The notes under the pieces are model-generated. The model was not told where the DNA came from. It saw nothing but the letters and a program-made list of their open reading frames with translations, and made no database searches. A DNA stretch of 64,000 bases from assembly GCA_003290165.1 (NCBI GenBank), contig QNQO01000223.1:372001-436000 (forward strand). The letters run 5' to 3'. Both the position numbers and the translations under genes were made by a program. Source of the stretch: Berberis thunbergii. Lineage: Eukaryota > Streptophyta > Magnoliopsida > Ranunculales > Berberidaceae. Below, piece by piece: positions 42,889-53,150 of the stretch. The first letter of the stretch is position 1. Every line of letters begins with the position of its first letter.

Positions 42889-43369
42889 TGTCACAGACTA
42901 GTAATCCGTGCGACACTAGCTATCCAATTCACTAGTAAGCCTATGAGTAGTTACTTTGACGGACACAAATATTAACTTGAGAATGCACAATATCAATCTG
43001 TAGACAATATAACAATGCACAATAGTCAGTAAAAGCTCTCATTCACATTCAATAGATTACAATGGGGAGGAACGTTCGGAAGGACGTTGCTCAAGACTAG
43101 TTCGATGCTATCGATCGATGGAAATACAAGTTTGAAGTTGAAAAGCAATGCAAAGAAAACAATAAAAATGCTAGCGGTACAATCTGGCCCGACTATGCAA
43201 TGGAGGCAACACGTCCTCACAGTCAAGAGCTCAAACTTTCCCCCTATAATATAGATGTTAAGCATTTGGGCATTTTTCAAAAGGGAACATTGAGTTTTGA
43301 GAACATTAGGAAAGTCTTGAAAGGCCTCTGACCTTAGTTTCTCTGACCAACAATACTAGTCCTGAAACT
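42889..43369 (-). repeat. 3' LTR of the gypsy element
   Basis: About 480 bp, matches 47992-48188 plus 48595-48876 with few differences. Its inner end is preceded on the minus strand by a GTGTGGGAGAG polypurine tract. Confidence 0.9.
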
Positions 43370-43378
43370 CTCCCACAC

Positions 43379-43561
43379 TCAATTCGCTGACACCCTCGCA
43401 GCGAACTTTTCCAAGCACTCTTCCAGCTTTGAGAGGTATGGCAGCAGATGCTCGACTAGCTCCCAACTGATCTCTGAAGGAGGTTCTTCCTGCCACTTGA
43501 CCAAATACTCTCTATCCGGGCCTGTGTTGTTGATGAGGTGGTCAGCTAAGATTTCTTCCAC
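43379..43561 (-). CDS. Gypsy polyprotein C-terminus with chromodomain
   Basis: The frame reads EEILADHLINNTGPDREYLV, KWQEEPPSEISWELVEHLLP and ends before the LTR. The pattern ILA......Y.VKW.......SWE is that of a chromodomain at the end of plant chromoviral integrases, which may target insertion to particular chromatin. Separated from the integrase core by frame breaks between 43562 and 43737. Confidence 0.8.
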   Translation of the reverse strand: MEEILADHLINNTGPDREYLVKWQEEPPSEISWELVEHLLPYLSKLEECLEKFAARVSAN

Positions 43562-43736
43562 TTCTCGATCTGGCTTAGTAGGATGCTTAGCAATGCTCGT
43601 GTAGATACATTTCTTGTGGGATCAGTGGCATCTGCATGGTAGGACTTCAAGTTACTTGCATGGAAGACAGGATGGATGAAACGGAGCCAATGTGGTAACT
43701 TGACGCGATAGGAGACTTGTCGACTTTCTCAATAAT

Positions 43737-44465
43737 CTATACCGGTCCTTCATACTTGCGAAACAGATTGTTGTGTGCTCTAGCTGTCCTTTTATACTTG
43801 TTGAACATATCTAGCTTCACCAATACCAAGTCCCTGACTTCAAAATGATCAATTCGTCGTTTCTTGTCGGCCCATTTCTTCATGTGACGGGAGGCTTTCT
43901 CAAGATAGGCTCGAGCAACTTCAATGTTTTTCTGCCAGGCTTTGACAAATTCAAGAGCTCTTGGGCTAGGTCCTTGGTATCCGGTAAGTACTGTATGTGG
44001 TGTCAATGGTTGCTGACCAGTAACCAATTGAAAGGGGCTGGAGTGAGTTGCTGAACTCTTTTGTAAGTTGAAACAGAATTGTGCAACATCAAGTAGTCCC
44101 ACCCAATTTTTCTGGTTTGCACTTACAAAATGACGATGGTATTCTTCAAGCATAGAGTTAAAGCGCTCAGTCTGTCCATCAGATTGGGGATGTTGGCTTG
44201 TCGACATATTAAGCTTGGATCCCAAGAGCTTGAACAACTCCTTCCAGAACTTTCCTGTGAAGCGAGTATCACGGTCGCTAACAATGTTTTCGGGCAGTCC
44301 CCAATACTTCACTACATGCTTGAGGAACAATTGCGCCGTATCTTCGGCTGTGCAAGTCAGTCCGATCGGCACAAAGGTCACATACTTTGAGAATCGGTCA
44401 ACAACTACAAGGATACTCCTGAAATCCTCTACTTGGTAACCCCGTAATAAAGTCCATGGAAACAC
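43737..44465 (-). pseudogene. Gypsy integrase core and GPY/F region
   Basis: Catalytic Asp in VVVDRFSKYVTF (about residue 23), Asp in IVSDRDTRFTGKFW (about 65) and Glu in QSDGQTERFN (about 101) are all present. The C-terminal part ends YKRTARAHNNLFRKYEGPV, the GPY/F-type module. A frameshift near 44440-44465 separates it from the upstream frame (MDFITGLPS). Confidence 0.9.
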
Positions 44466-44586
44466 TTTCCCAAGGACGAGTTGGAACAGGCAGGGGCTCT
44501 AGTAAGCCTACTGGTCGATCTATTTCAACCTTATCTTGCTGGCAAATAAGACATGTTCGAACATAGGCCATTACATCCTCCTGTAT

Positions 44587-45525
44587 CTACGGCCAATGGT
44601 ACCCCTTCTCTAGCAATGCAAGTGTTCGTCTCCAACCTGGATGTCCCGCCCAATGGGTGTCATGGCATTCTCTCAAAAGTTCTTTCTTCAAACCCGAAGT
44701 TCTCGGAACATAGAGGCGATTACCAATTGTGAGTATTGCTCCATTTTTTATCCAGAACCGTCGAGTTTTGCTCTGTTTGATCAACTCTGTAATTGCCTTT
44801 GAGTGTGGGTCTGTCTGTAGGCCTACTTTGATCTTCTCCAAGATGGTGTGACTCGGACCAGTATGGGTTAGCACTGCAAGATCTGCCCTTCTACTGAGTG
44901 CATCAGCTACATTGTTAGTGCGCCCTGGCTTGTATTCCAATACTAAGTCAAATTCTGCTAATTTTTCTTGCCATCGAGATTGCTTGGAGGTTAGCATCTT
45001 CTGAGTGAGAAAATGGCTTGCTGCAGCATTATCCGTTTTAACAAGGACTTGAGATCCCAAGAAGTAGTGTCTCCACACCCGTAAACAATGTACAATGGCT
45101 AGCAATTCCTTTTCCTGAGCTGAGTAACGAGACTCTGTATCATTCAACTTTCGACTCTCATATGCTACCGGGTGACCATCTTGAAGTAAAACTCCCCTTA
45201 AGGCATAATCAGATGCATCTGTTTGTACTTCAAAGGGCTTGGTGATGTCTGGCAAGGCCAATACTGGTTCTTTCATCACGGCCAATTTCAAGTCTTGGAA
45301 TGAAGCTTCACACTGCCTATCCCATTCCCATGTTCGGTCTTGTTTCAACAAATTTGTCAGGGCAACAACTCTCTTAGAGTAGTCCCTTATGAAGCGACGA
45401 TAATAGTTTGTGAGTCCAAGGAAAGAACGTAGTTGAGACACGTTCTTATGAGAGTTCCAATCATGGATTGCCTTGACTTTCTCCATGTCCATCCGAATCT
45501 TGCCATTGCCAATAACATGACCCAA
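44587..45525 (-). pseudogene. Gypsy RT end, RNase H and integrase zinc-binding region
   Basis: Begins in the RT connection ([19 protein letters not shown]), continues into RNase H (Asp in [12 protein letters not shown], Glu in [12 protein letters not shown], Asp in VKTDNAAA, then [13 protein letters not shown]). It reaches the first His pair of the HHCC finger ([12 protein letters not shown]). A TAG stops it at 44587-44589; CLICQQDK, the CC half, follows in the same sense beyond it. Confidence 0.9.
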
Positions 45526-45534
45526 GAAATTGAT

Positions 45535-46203
45535 CTAGGTCTGGCCGAATGAGCACTTTTCCTTCTTGACAAAGAGATGATTATCCCTAAGGATTTGGAA
45601 CACTTCTCGCAAATGATGTAGGTGTTCTTCTATAGTCCCACTATAAACCACAATGTCGTCAAGATAGACAACCACAGACTTGTCCAGAAGGTGATGGAAC
45701 AGGCCATTCATAAGGGTGCAAAATGTAGCTGGAGCATTGGTCAAGCCGAAGGGCATTACTAGGAACTCATATGACCCATATCTAGTAGAACAAGCAGTTT
45801 TGGGTTCGTCACCAGCAGCAATGCGGACCTGATGGTAACCTGATCTCAAGTCGAGTTTTGTGAAGTATCTGGCGGATCCAAGTTGGTCGAATAAGTCTGC
45901 AATGAGCAGCAGTGGGTATTTGTTCTTTATAGTGACTTTGTTCAAGGCTCTATAATCAACACAAAGGCGAAGACTGCCATCATGTTTCCGCTAAAAAAGA
46001 ACAGTTGCCCCATAAGGTGCTTTAAAAGGCCGAATGAATCCCGACTCCAACAAGCCATCTAGTTGCGTTCTCAATTCGGTCAACTCTGGAGGGCTCATGC
46101 GATATGGACTACGTGCGGGTGGCTTGGCACCAGGGACTAACTCAATTTCGTGATCAATGAGCCTTCTGGGAGGCAGATTCTTTGGCAATTCATTCGGCAT
46201 CAC
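45535..46203 (-). pseudogene. Gypsy reverse transcriptase
   Basis: The 46203-45991 part holds the RT N-terminus (LVPGAKPPARSPYRMSPPEL; GFIRPFKAPYGATVLF), stopped by TAG. 45945-45535 continues in frame with [28 protein letters not shown] and the catalytic YLDD in [13 protein letters not shown]. It ends at another TAG (45535-45537), after which the RNase H frame resumes. Only single nonsense codons break it. Confidence 0.92.
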
Positions 46204-46322
46204 TCGCTGAAGTCAACAATAACTTGGGCAACTTCCTCAGGGATTTTGCTAGTATCATCTTCCATCTCTAGCTTTGCCACAGCTAAGTATGTATCTTCTC
46301 CTTTGGCCAAGCCTCTCTTGAC

Positions 46323-46862
46323 TTAGAGCGCCGACAATATTCTATCATGAGTTGTTGGTCGAATTGAGGTTGGTACAATGCGTAGTCTGGGTCTGAAAAA
46401 CCCCAAGGAGTCCATGAAAGGTAATGGTCCTGCTGCAGCTCCTCGGAAGAAATCTTGGCCAAGAATCACCTTAAAATCATCAAGTGGAACGGCCAAGAAG
46501 TTTGATCTTCCTTCCCATGGACCAACCTGTAGTGCCACAGCTCTAGCCATACCATTAATAGAGATTACCTCAGAGTTGACTGCTTTCAACTTACCAACAT
46601 CTCCTTCTAAGTTCAGACCCACACGTCTAGCTTCATCTGGGGCAATAAAATTGTCTGTCGCTCCGGAATCCAATAATGCTTGGGAAGGGAACCCATTGAT
46701 AGTGATGTCGATGTATTGCAAAGCCTTCTTGTGTGGGTGCTCGTACATTTCTCCTTTGACAGCATTGAGCTTGCGTAAAGCTCCCATCTGGGAGGTCTCA
46801 CTGTTGATGGGGTTTGAGCTCGATGCGGTCGAGTTAGAAGGTTCTGCTTGAAGCAAGGACAT
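46323..46862 (-). pseudogene. Gypsy protease region
   Basis: Reads YIDITINGFPSQALLDSGAT followed by DNFIAPDEARRVGL: the retropepsin active site is D-S-G. Later ILGQDFFRG matches the conserved flap-distal LG.D motif. Ends with TAA at 46323-46325 before the linker to RT. Confidence 0.85.
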
Positions 46863-47964
46863 TAATGAGTGTAGAGCTGGTTTGGATGTACATTTGCCTG
46901 TTGGGTGATCCCTGCTATTGCAAAGAATGCATGGGGCAAGGGCAGATGGTCTCCACTACCCATAGTATTTTTGCCCTCCTTTGTTGTTGTAATTTGAGTT
47001 GCTAGAGCTGGCATTCCAATTTTTGTTGGAACTCCAATTCTGGTTGGACGGCCAGGAATTGTAGTTTCCTCGGTTCTAACTTTAGTTTCCCCAGTTTTGG
47101 TGAGGTGAGCGGGCATTCGACCCTGAGCTTGAATTGGTACTGCCAGTTCTAGCTGTGGAGTGATTGAGCGAAGTGGTCACCAATATCTGTCACCTTCTGC
47201 CTTTGCAATTCTGCTTGTAGAAGCGGCTGAGCTTGTTCCATGAAATAGAAAACTTTGTCCTTCTCAGACATGTCTCGAATATCTAGCAAGCAAGTTGAGA
47301 ATTGTTGGACATAGTCTCGAATATTGCCTGTCTGTTTGATGGTGTGGAGCTTCCTCCTTGCTAAGAAATCAGTGTTGTCAGGCAAGAATTGATTTCTGAG
47401 TTCCTTCTTGAGGTCTGCCCAAGTTCTAATAAGGATGCGACCTTCTTCCATATCTGTATATTTGGTTCTCCACCATAGTTTCGCATCACCTGCTAAGTAC
47501 ATGGTCGCCATGGTAACCTTGGCTTCTTCTGATTCGGGGTTCACCACGCGAAAATACTGCTCCAGATCAAACAAGAAGTTCTCTAACTCCTTCCCATCTC
47601 GTGCCCTAGCATATGACTTTGGCTCAGGCACTTTCATCCTAGGGTGATCAGTCGTCCCTGTGGCCTTAGTCAGCAAGCCAACCCTTGCAAATAAGTCCTC
47701 CAACTGTAATTGGAAGTCACTCATCACCTAAGCTGTGGGGTGAGGGGACTCTTCCATAGCAACTGTCCGTCCCTCTAAGTTGTCAATGTGCTCAGCCATC
47801 AAATCCATTCTGTCTGCCAGTGAAAAGAGTCCATCCAACTGACTAATATGTTCCCCCAAAGTGTTCAACTGGTCCATTCTGCTTTCTAGTCTTTGCATTC
47901 GACTAGCCTGTCGTTCCTCCATAGCGCTAAGGCGCTCATTTAGTTCCTGCATCCTGGTTTGCAT
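46862..47964 (-). pseudogene. Gypsy gag with coiled-coil N-terminus and zinc knuckle
   Basis: 47964-47731 encodes a heptad-like coiled coil (RLSAMEERQASRMQRLESRM). A TAG at 47728-47730 interrupts, then 47727-47149 encodes the retrotransposon gag core (YLAGDAKLWWRTKY; RNQFLPDNTDFLARRKL). After a frameshift, CILCNSRDHPTGKC near 46890-46930 is a CCHC zinc knuckle. Together these would form the capsid protein. Confidence 0.88.
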
Positions 47965-47975
47965 TCAACAAGCTC

Positions 47976-47990
47976 TGGCTCTAATACCAA
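47976..47990 (-). other. Primer-binding site of the gypsy element
   Basis: TTGGTATTAGAGCC next to the 5' LTR on the minus strand, a variant of the initiator-Met tRNA complement. Confidence 0.75.
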
Positions 47991-47991
47991 C

Positions 47992-48876
47992 TGTCACGGA
48001 CTAGTAATTCGTGCGGCACTAGCTATCCAATTAACTAGTAAGCCTATGAGTAGTTACTTTGACAGACACAAATATTAACTTGAGAATGCACAATATCCAT
48101 CTGTAAACAATATAACAATGCACAATAGTCAGTAAAAGCTCTTATTCACATTCAATAGATTACAATGGGGAGGAACGTTCGGAAGGACAGACCCTTGCGT
48201 GGGCGGACCTGAGGGGAGGGTGAGGGTGAGGGTTGGAGCCCAATAGGCCCAACAGGCCCGTGGATCCCAAGAGGGGTTGGGCTAGCTACCAAGGGGGATC
48301 ATAGTCCCACATCGCCTGGGTGCGGGATGGTTATGTGCTATATATGTGCGAGGTTGGATCCCCATAGTAAGAGGCCTGTGGAGCCCCAGTAGGTGGGTGG
48401 AAGCAACAAATCCTTGAGGTGAGGGAGGTGCGAAATGCTGCCCAATAGGCCAAAGAGGATAATATCTGGATGAGTAGGGCCAGAGAGGGGCCCAGTGTCC
48501 GCTGTGCATACTCTGAAATAGGCCTTTTAAAGCCGTGCGGGCCGGTTGGGCCCAAAGCGGACAATATCTTACTGTGCGGATCGGGTCGTTACACGTTGCT
48601 CAAGACTAGTTCGATGTTATCGATCGATGGAAATACAAGTTTGAAGTTGAAAAGCAATGCAAAGAAAACAATAAAAATGCTAGCGGTACAGTCTGGCCCG
48701 ACTATGCAATGGAGGCAACACGTCCTCACAGTCAAGAGCTCAAACCTTCCCCCTATAATATAAAAGCTAAGCATTTGGGCAGTTTTCAAAAGGGAACATT
48801 GAGTTTTGAGACCATTAGGAAAGTCTTGAAAGGCCTCTGACCTTGGTTTCCCTGACCAACGGTACTAGTCCTAACA
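47992..48876 (-). repeat. 5' LTR of the gypsy element, carrying a 0.4-kb insert
   Basis: Identical in layout to the 3' LTR except for a foreign block at about 48189-48594. Outside the block the two LTRs differ by scattered substitutions. Confidence 0.9.
48189..48594 (-). mobile_element. Solo-LTR-like insertion inside the gypsy LTR
   Basis: About 406 GC-rich bases absent from the sister LTR. On the minus strand it starts TGTAACGACCCGATCC, an LTR-type start, and contains TATATAGCACATAACC-like promoter sequence. A clean 5-bp duplication is not visible, so exact ends are uncertain by a few bases. It could be a solo LTR or a truncated small element. Confidence 0.6.
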
Positions 48877-48881
48877 ACACG

Positions 48882-50096
48882 AGAGTGGGGAAGGAAAATC
48901 GCACTCTATAACAGAGTTCACGCATCTTCTCAAAACATCAAAAATTAGAAACCCACATCATCATCTAATCCCACTTTTTACTAGTCAAATTCATAGATTA
49001 CTTCTATTTTCACCCCTGTCAACAAAGCAAAACAATGCCTCTCTCAACACCACCATTGTCTTCCATGCCTCTCTCGACACAGAGCACCAACTTTGCCACA
49101 GTCAACAAGAACCACAAAAAGGAACTAACAAAGCTTCATCTTCGATCTTCGCTAACAGAAGGAGAACCATTGCAAGCCGTCGCCTTGCTTCCTCTCTCCC
49201 TAATAGATTCTCCATCGCAACTTTCCCTGAGCTCACACAACAAACAAATTATTCTCTGTTTCATTCACGAACACCACAAAAACTACATAGACAGCACATC
49301 GTCACAGCTCCATCGCCTTAAACCACCAGCCTTTTTATCTTCTTCTATCTCGCCAACACTCCACTCGACCCTAGATTCTCCATCTCTCCAATCTTTATCA
49401 CGTTTTGATCCCTCTCATTTTGAAAGAACGATTAGATCTTCAAATCGATCGGTAAGGTCTCAATTGATCTTTTTGTTTAGCAAACAGCAAAAAACAAATC
49501 GTTTTAGCAAACAGAAAACCACAAACAAACTCACACTTCTATCCGTTTCTCTATTTACCGACAACCACCACCGTCTCCTTCTTCCTCGTTTCCCTCATCT
49601 CCCCCTTCGTCCTCTCGGTTTCTTTATCATGTAGCAAGAGAGAAGAAGCGGTAATGTGAGAAAAAAAAAAGTAGGAGAAAAGGAGGGAAAGAAGTTTGTT
49701 TTAAAGTTTTGGGCTATTTGCACCCTGAGCTTTACTCTACCACCACACAAGCCCAAAAATAACTACCATCACAAATGGTGATCAATTTTATCTAGAATTC
49801 GACAATCATGATGCCTCGAGTCAAACCATTAGCAGCTTCACTCGAGAGTCATGATTTCTTCCTACCAAAATTATCAAAATTTGATAGTCATGCTGACTCG
49901 AGTCGAACATTAGCCGCTTCACTCAACAGTCATGATTCATATCAGAATGTGGCAGTCATGCTGAATCGAGTCGAACCATTAGCAGCTTCACTCGACATTC
50001 ATGATTTTGCATTCACTCATCTTCCCCAAATTGGACTTCAAGTTTTCTCCAAGCTGCACATTTCATCTGCATCTACATGTCCAGCTTGCAGAGGCA
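48882..50096 (+). other. Interior of the non-autonomous LTR element
   Basis: Contains an open frame of 199 codons (49035-49634) rich in Ser, Thr and Leu without retroelement motifs. Around 49800-50000 three imperfect copies of a GTCATG(A/C)T...CTCGAGTC(G/A)AACCATTAGC(A/C)GCTTCACTCGA block occur. The end carries a CCAGCTTGCAGAGG polypurine-like stretch before the LTR. No gag or pol. Confidence 0.65.
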
Positions 50097-50411
50097 TATT
50101 AGAATATGTAGAGCTTACACTTAACATAACCAAGCCCAAGTCCAATATTGATTCACCTCTACAAGAAGGAAAGTCATAATATCTACCAAAAGGAAAGTCA
50201 AAATATGTACAAAAAGGAAAGTCGGAATATAAACGTTAGAATATGAAAGTCAGAAAAATTAAAGAAGGAAAGTTAGAATCAGACGCTATTTCATATAGCA
50301 AGTTTTAAGTTTCATGTTTCCACAAGGTTAGACAAAAGTTAGCTTATATAAGCTTGTATTCGATCAAAGAATAACAACTATTCAATACAATTCTCAAATA
50401 TTTTCTTAACA
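50097..50411 (+). repeat. 3' LTR of the non-autonomous element
   Basis: Matches 42464-42787 across its length, ending CTTAACA. Followed by ATAG. Confidence 0.85.
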
Positions 50412-50509
50412 ATAGCAGTGGTCCTTTCAATGCCTATAACGAAAAAACTTTAGTAGGTAAAATAAGAAAGAAAAAATGAAGGTGCGTGAAGGTAAACAAA
50501 AGATAGCAA

Positions 50510-50636
50510 AATGAGAATTTTTCCATGATTGTAGTTCTGAAATGTAGGTTTGGAACCTGATACAATTGAAGGCTTTGGTTTTGTTTTCATCATCGAGCGG
50601 CCAGAGGAAGGGGATCGATCTCAACCTTATCCTTTC
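50510..50636 (-). pseudogene. Small-protein family, 5' part of interrupted third copy
   Basis: Minus-strand ATG in a context like the 54-aa gene: MKVWKGKDKVEIDPLPLAAR then stops. A one-base shift restores MMKTKPKPSIVSGSKPTFQN and YNHGK, the conserved C-terminal signature. Together with 42062-42463 this is one locus split by the LTR element. Confidence 0.5.
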
Positions 50637-50771
50637 CTTTCCAAACCTTCATTTTTTAACTTTCTCACAAAACATTTTGGTTTATTCTTATCACAGAGTA
50701 AGAAAATATCAAACATCAATATAAATAAACAAACTTCTAATTTTCCATACCTCCTTATGGTTTATTTACTA

Positions 50772-51225
50772 TGACACCGAATCCAGTCCATCCATATGAA
50801 CAGGTTTGAACTTCACTTGGTTAAGTGACGGGTTTGATGCATTCATGTATTTTAAAGTTATTTTTTTATTGTCATTAATTAAGATACATATATTAGTATT
50901 AATTATGGATGAACCTATTCGTGGAGGGATTTCTATGATTCCTATATAAGCTAGTCACTATGAATGAAATAGAATTCAAACTGTAAATTCAGAATTTATT
51001 GTTAGTGAAGAGTGTTTTTCCTAATCCCATACTCTTATCCCTTTGGTGGATTCCAAAAAGTGATGAGTTTCTATCTCTTATCTCTTTGGTGGATTCCTTA
51101 GAGTGGCGAGATATCTATCATCTTCTTACTCTTATCTCTTGGTGGATTCCTTGAGTGGCAAGTATTCCTTATCATTTCACATCAGCAAAATTGCATCATA
51201 ACATCCTTTCATTTATCCAGTGTCA
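50772..51225 (+). repeat. 5' LTR of the decayed gypsy element
   Basis: About 454 bp; includes repeated CTCTTATC(T/C)CTTTGGTGGATTCC motifs and a CCTATATAAGC TATA-like site near 50941. Confidence 0.9.
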
Positions 51226-51229
51226 ATTT

Positions 51230-51241
51230 TGGTATCAGAGC
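51230..51241 (+). other. Primer-binding site
   Basis: TGGTATCAGAGC four bases after the LTR end, initiator-Met tRNA type. Confidence 0.9.
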
Positions 51242-51263
51242 AAACTCAAGTCATTCTCTACAA

Positions 51264-52350
51264 ATGGTTGGTCGTGGTTCCCATGGAGGACGTGATGGTC
51301 GTGGTGAACATTACAATGAAAAACCTCCAGTATGAAAAAGAGAGCTTCGCGATATTGAGGTCGAGGAATTAAGAAGGCAAGTGCAGCAGATTCAAGAACG
51401 ACTTGCTCGGGTTGAAACTCGGGAGCAGGAAGAGTCTCATCGTGATTCTAAAGAAGAATCTTTGAAAAAGGAAGATGTTAATCCTTTTTATTATGCATCT
51501 GACCGTGGATCCAGTGAAAATGAGCATCTGAGGCATTAAAGAATATATCATCATTATCAACATTGAGTTCCCGACATGAAAGTGGACATTCCATAATTTG
51601 AAAGAAAGATGTAAGGAGAAGAGTTTGTTGAATATTGGCTTAATACAGTGGAGCGGGTTTTTGACTACAAAGACATTGCAGAGAAACAAAAGGTGAAGTT
51701 AGTGGCTATTAAGTTTTAAAAAAAACATGTTTCACATTGGTGGGAACATTTGAAGAAACAGAGAATTCGCGAAGGAAAGAAACGAATCAAGACATGGGAC
51801 AAGATGAAGAAAGAACTGAACAAAAAGTTTCTGCCACATCATTATCTTCCAGACTCTTTCTTGAAGGTTCACAATTTCAAACAAAGAGATTTATTTGTAG
51901 AGGAGTTTACTACAAAATTTGAAAATCTCAGAATGCTTTGTGATCTTGATGAACCAGAAGAGAAAACTATTGCACATTACTTGGGAGGCCGACAAAGTGA
52001 TATATGCAACATAGTTCAGTTACAGCAGTATTGGACCTTCAATGACATGGTGAAGCTGTCTTTGAAGGTAGAAAGACAATCAAAGGAAGGTCGCAACATT
52101 GGAAGTAGGTCGTGGACCAAAGAAGGCAATGCAAAGGATGTTTCTTCTAATACTACCAGTGTTGTAAAGAGAACTCCTACTTCACGAGTTAGTACAAAGT
52201 CGGATATGGTGTCAATGTCATTTCAAAGACCAGATGCAATGACAAGTTTTAGTCGTTCAACTACTGTCTGATGCTTTAAATGCCAGGGGATGGGTCACAT
52301 TGCTTTAGAGTGCCCGAATCAAAAAATTGATTCACTCATTGAGGAGATAG
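51264..52350 (+). pseudogene. Gypsy gag (decayed)
   Basis: An RG-rich N-terminus (MVGRGSHGGRDGRGEHY) and coiled coil (EELRRQVQQIQERLARVE) lead into the gag core (EYWLNTVERVFDYKDI; KKHVSHWWEHLKKQR; FKQRDLFVEEFTTKFENL). A TGA precedes the CCHC knuckle CFKCQGMGHIALEC near 52272-52313. At least four stops before 51720 break the N-terminal half. Confidence 0.85.
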
Positions 52351-52439
52351 AAAAAGAACCTGGTGAAGAGGAATTTTTTCAAGAAGATGGAGATTCGAAG
52401 TATGATGATGAGATTACGTATGGCGACGAAGAAGCAAGC

Positions 52440-53150
52440 CTGGTCATTCGCTGTAGTTTGAAGTTAACTCTAGTTGAGGAAGGTGATCCGCAGTGGAACA
52501 ATATTTTCCATACGAGGTGTACCTTCCATGGAAGAGTTTGTGATGTCATCATTGATGGGGAAGCTGGGAAAACGTAGTTTCTACCACCATGGTGAAGAAA
52601 CTGAGTCTGAAGACTGAAAAACACCCGCAACCGTACAAGCTTTCTTGGCTACAAAGAGGAAATGAGGTACAAGTTGATAAAAGAAGTTTAGTTCAGTTTT
52701 CCATTGGAAAGACTTATAAAGATGAAGTGTGGTGCGACGTTGTCCCTATGAACGCTTGTCATCTTCTACTTGGAAGATCGTGGCAGTATGATCGAAGAGT
52801 CATCCATGATGGCTTCAAAAACACCTATTCTTTTGAGAAGGATGGTGCGAAGATCATTCTAGGGCCTGTAAAAGCAAAGAAAAGTGAAAAGCAACTCAAG
52901 GAAAAAGAAGTAACTTATTAACTAACTCTGAATTCCTTGGAGAGATGCAAAAGCATACCATGGTTTTGATTTTGGTGATGTTGGAGTCAAATCCAAATGA
53001 TTTCGAAGTTCCACTCATGCTGCAGAGGCTATTTGAAGAATTCCAAGATGTTATTACAGAAGACGTTCCAGGAGGGTTGCCCCCAATGAGAGGTATTCAA
53101 CATCATATTGATTTGGTTCCTGATGCTATTATTCCTAATAAGACAGCTTA
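52440..53150 (+). pseudogene. Gypsy protease and RT entry region (decayed)
   Basis: The expected D-G-G/S-G protease centre reads DVIIDGEAGKT and is followed by a stop at 52575-52577, so the active site is damaged. Then SWLQRGNEVQVDKRSLVQF, HLLLGRSWQYDR, and DVPGGLPPMRGIQHHIDLVP mark the protease-to-RT linker. Confidence 0.85.

Larger units (their letters stand above)
42889..48876 (-). mobile_element. Ty3/gypsy chromovirus-like retrotransposon, complete but broken
   Basis: Plus-strand ends are TGTCAC (42889) and CTAACA (to 48876). The 5-bp target duplication ACACG is perfect (42884-42888, 48877-48881). On the minus strand the order is LTR, primer-binding site, gag, protease, RT, RNase H, integrase, chromodomain, LTR, which is the gypsy order. 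In-frame stops and frameshifts interrupt gag and pol. It inserted into the leader of the non-autonomous LTR element. Confidence 0.95.
42464..50411 (+). mobile_element. Non-autonomous LTR retrotransposon carrying a nested gypsy element
   Basis: LTRs at 42464-42787 and 50097-50411 align throughout (TATTAGAATATG start, TTAACA end). ATAG lies on each outer side (42460-42463, 50412-50415), a plausible target duplication. The primer-binding site follows the first LTR. Without the gypsy insert (42889-48876) the interior is only about 1.3 kb and has no gag-pol. LTR and leader sequences are related to the minus-strand element at 19.8-26.8 kb. Confidence 0.85.

Noticed and set aside
46378..46851. 157-codon plus-strand frame
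   Set aside because: It is the antisense shadow of the gypsy protease region, whose D-S-G motif is clear on the minus strand.
49035..49634. 199-codon open frame as a host gene
   Set aside because: It lies inside the non-autonomous LTR element, is low in complexity (Ser/Thr/Leu-rich) and has no recognised domain or paralogue in the sister element.
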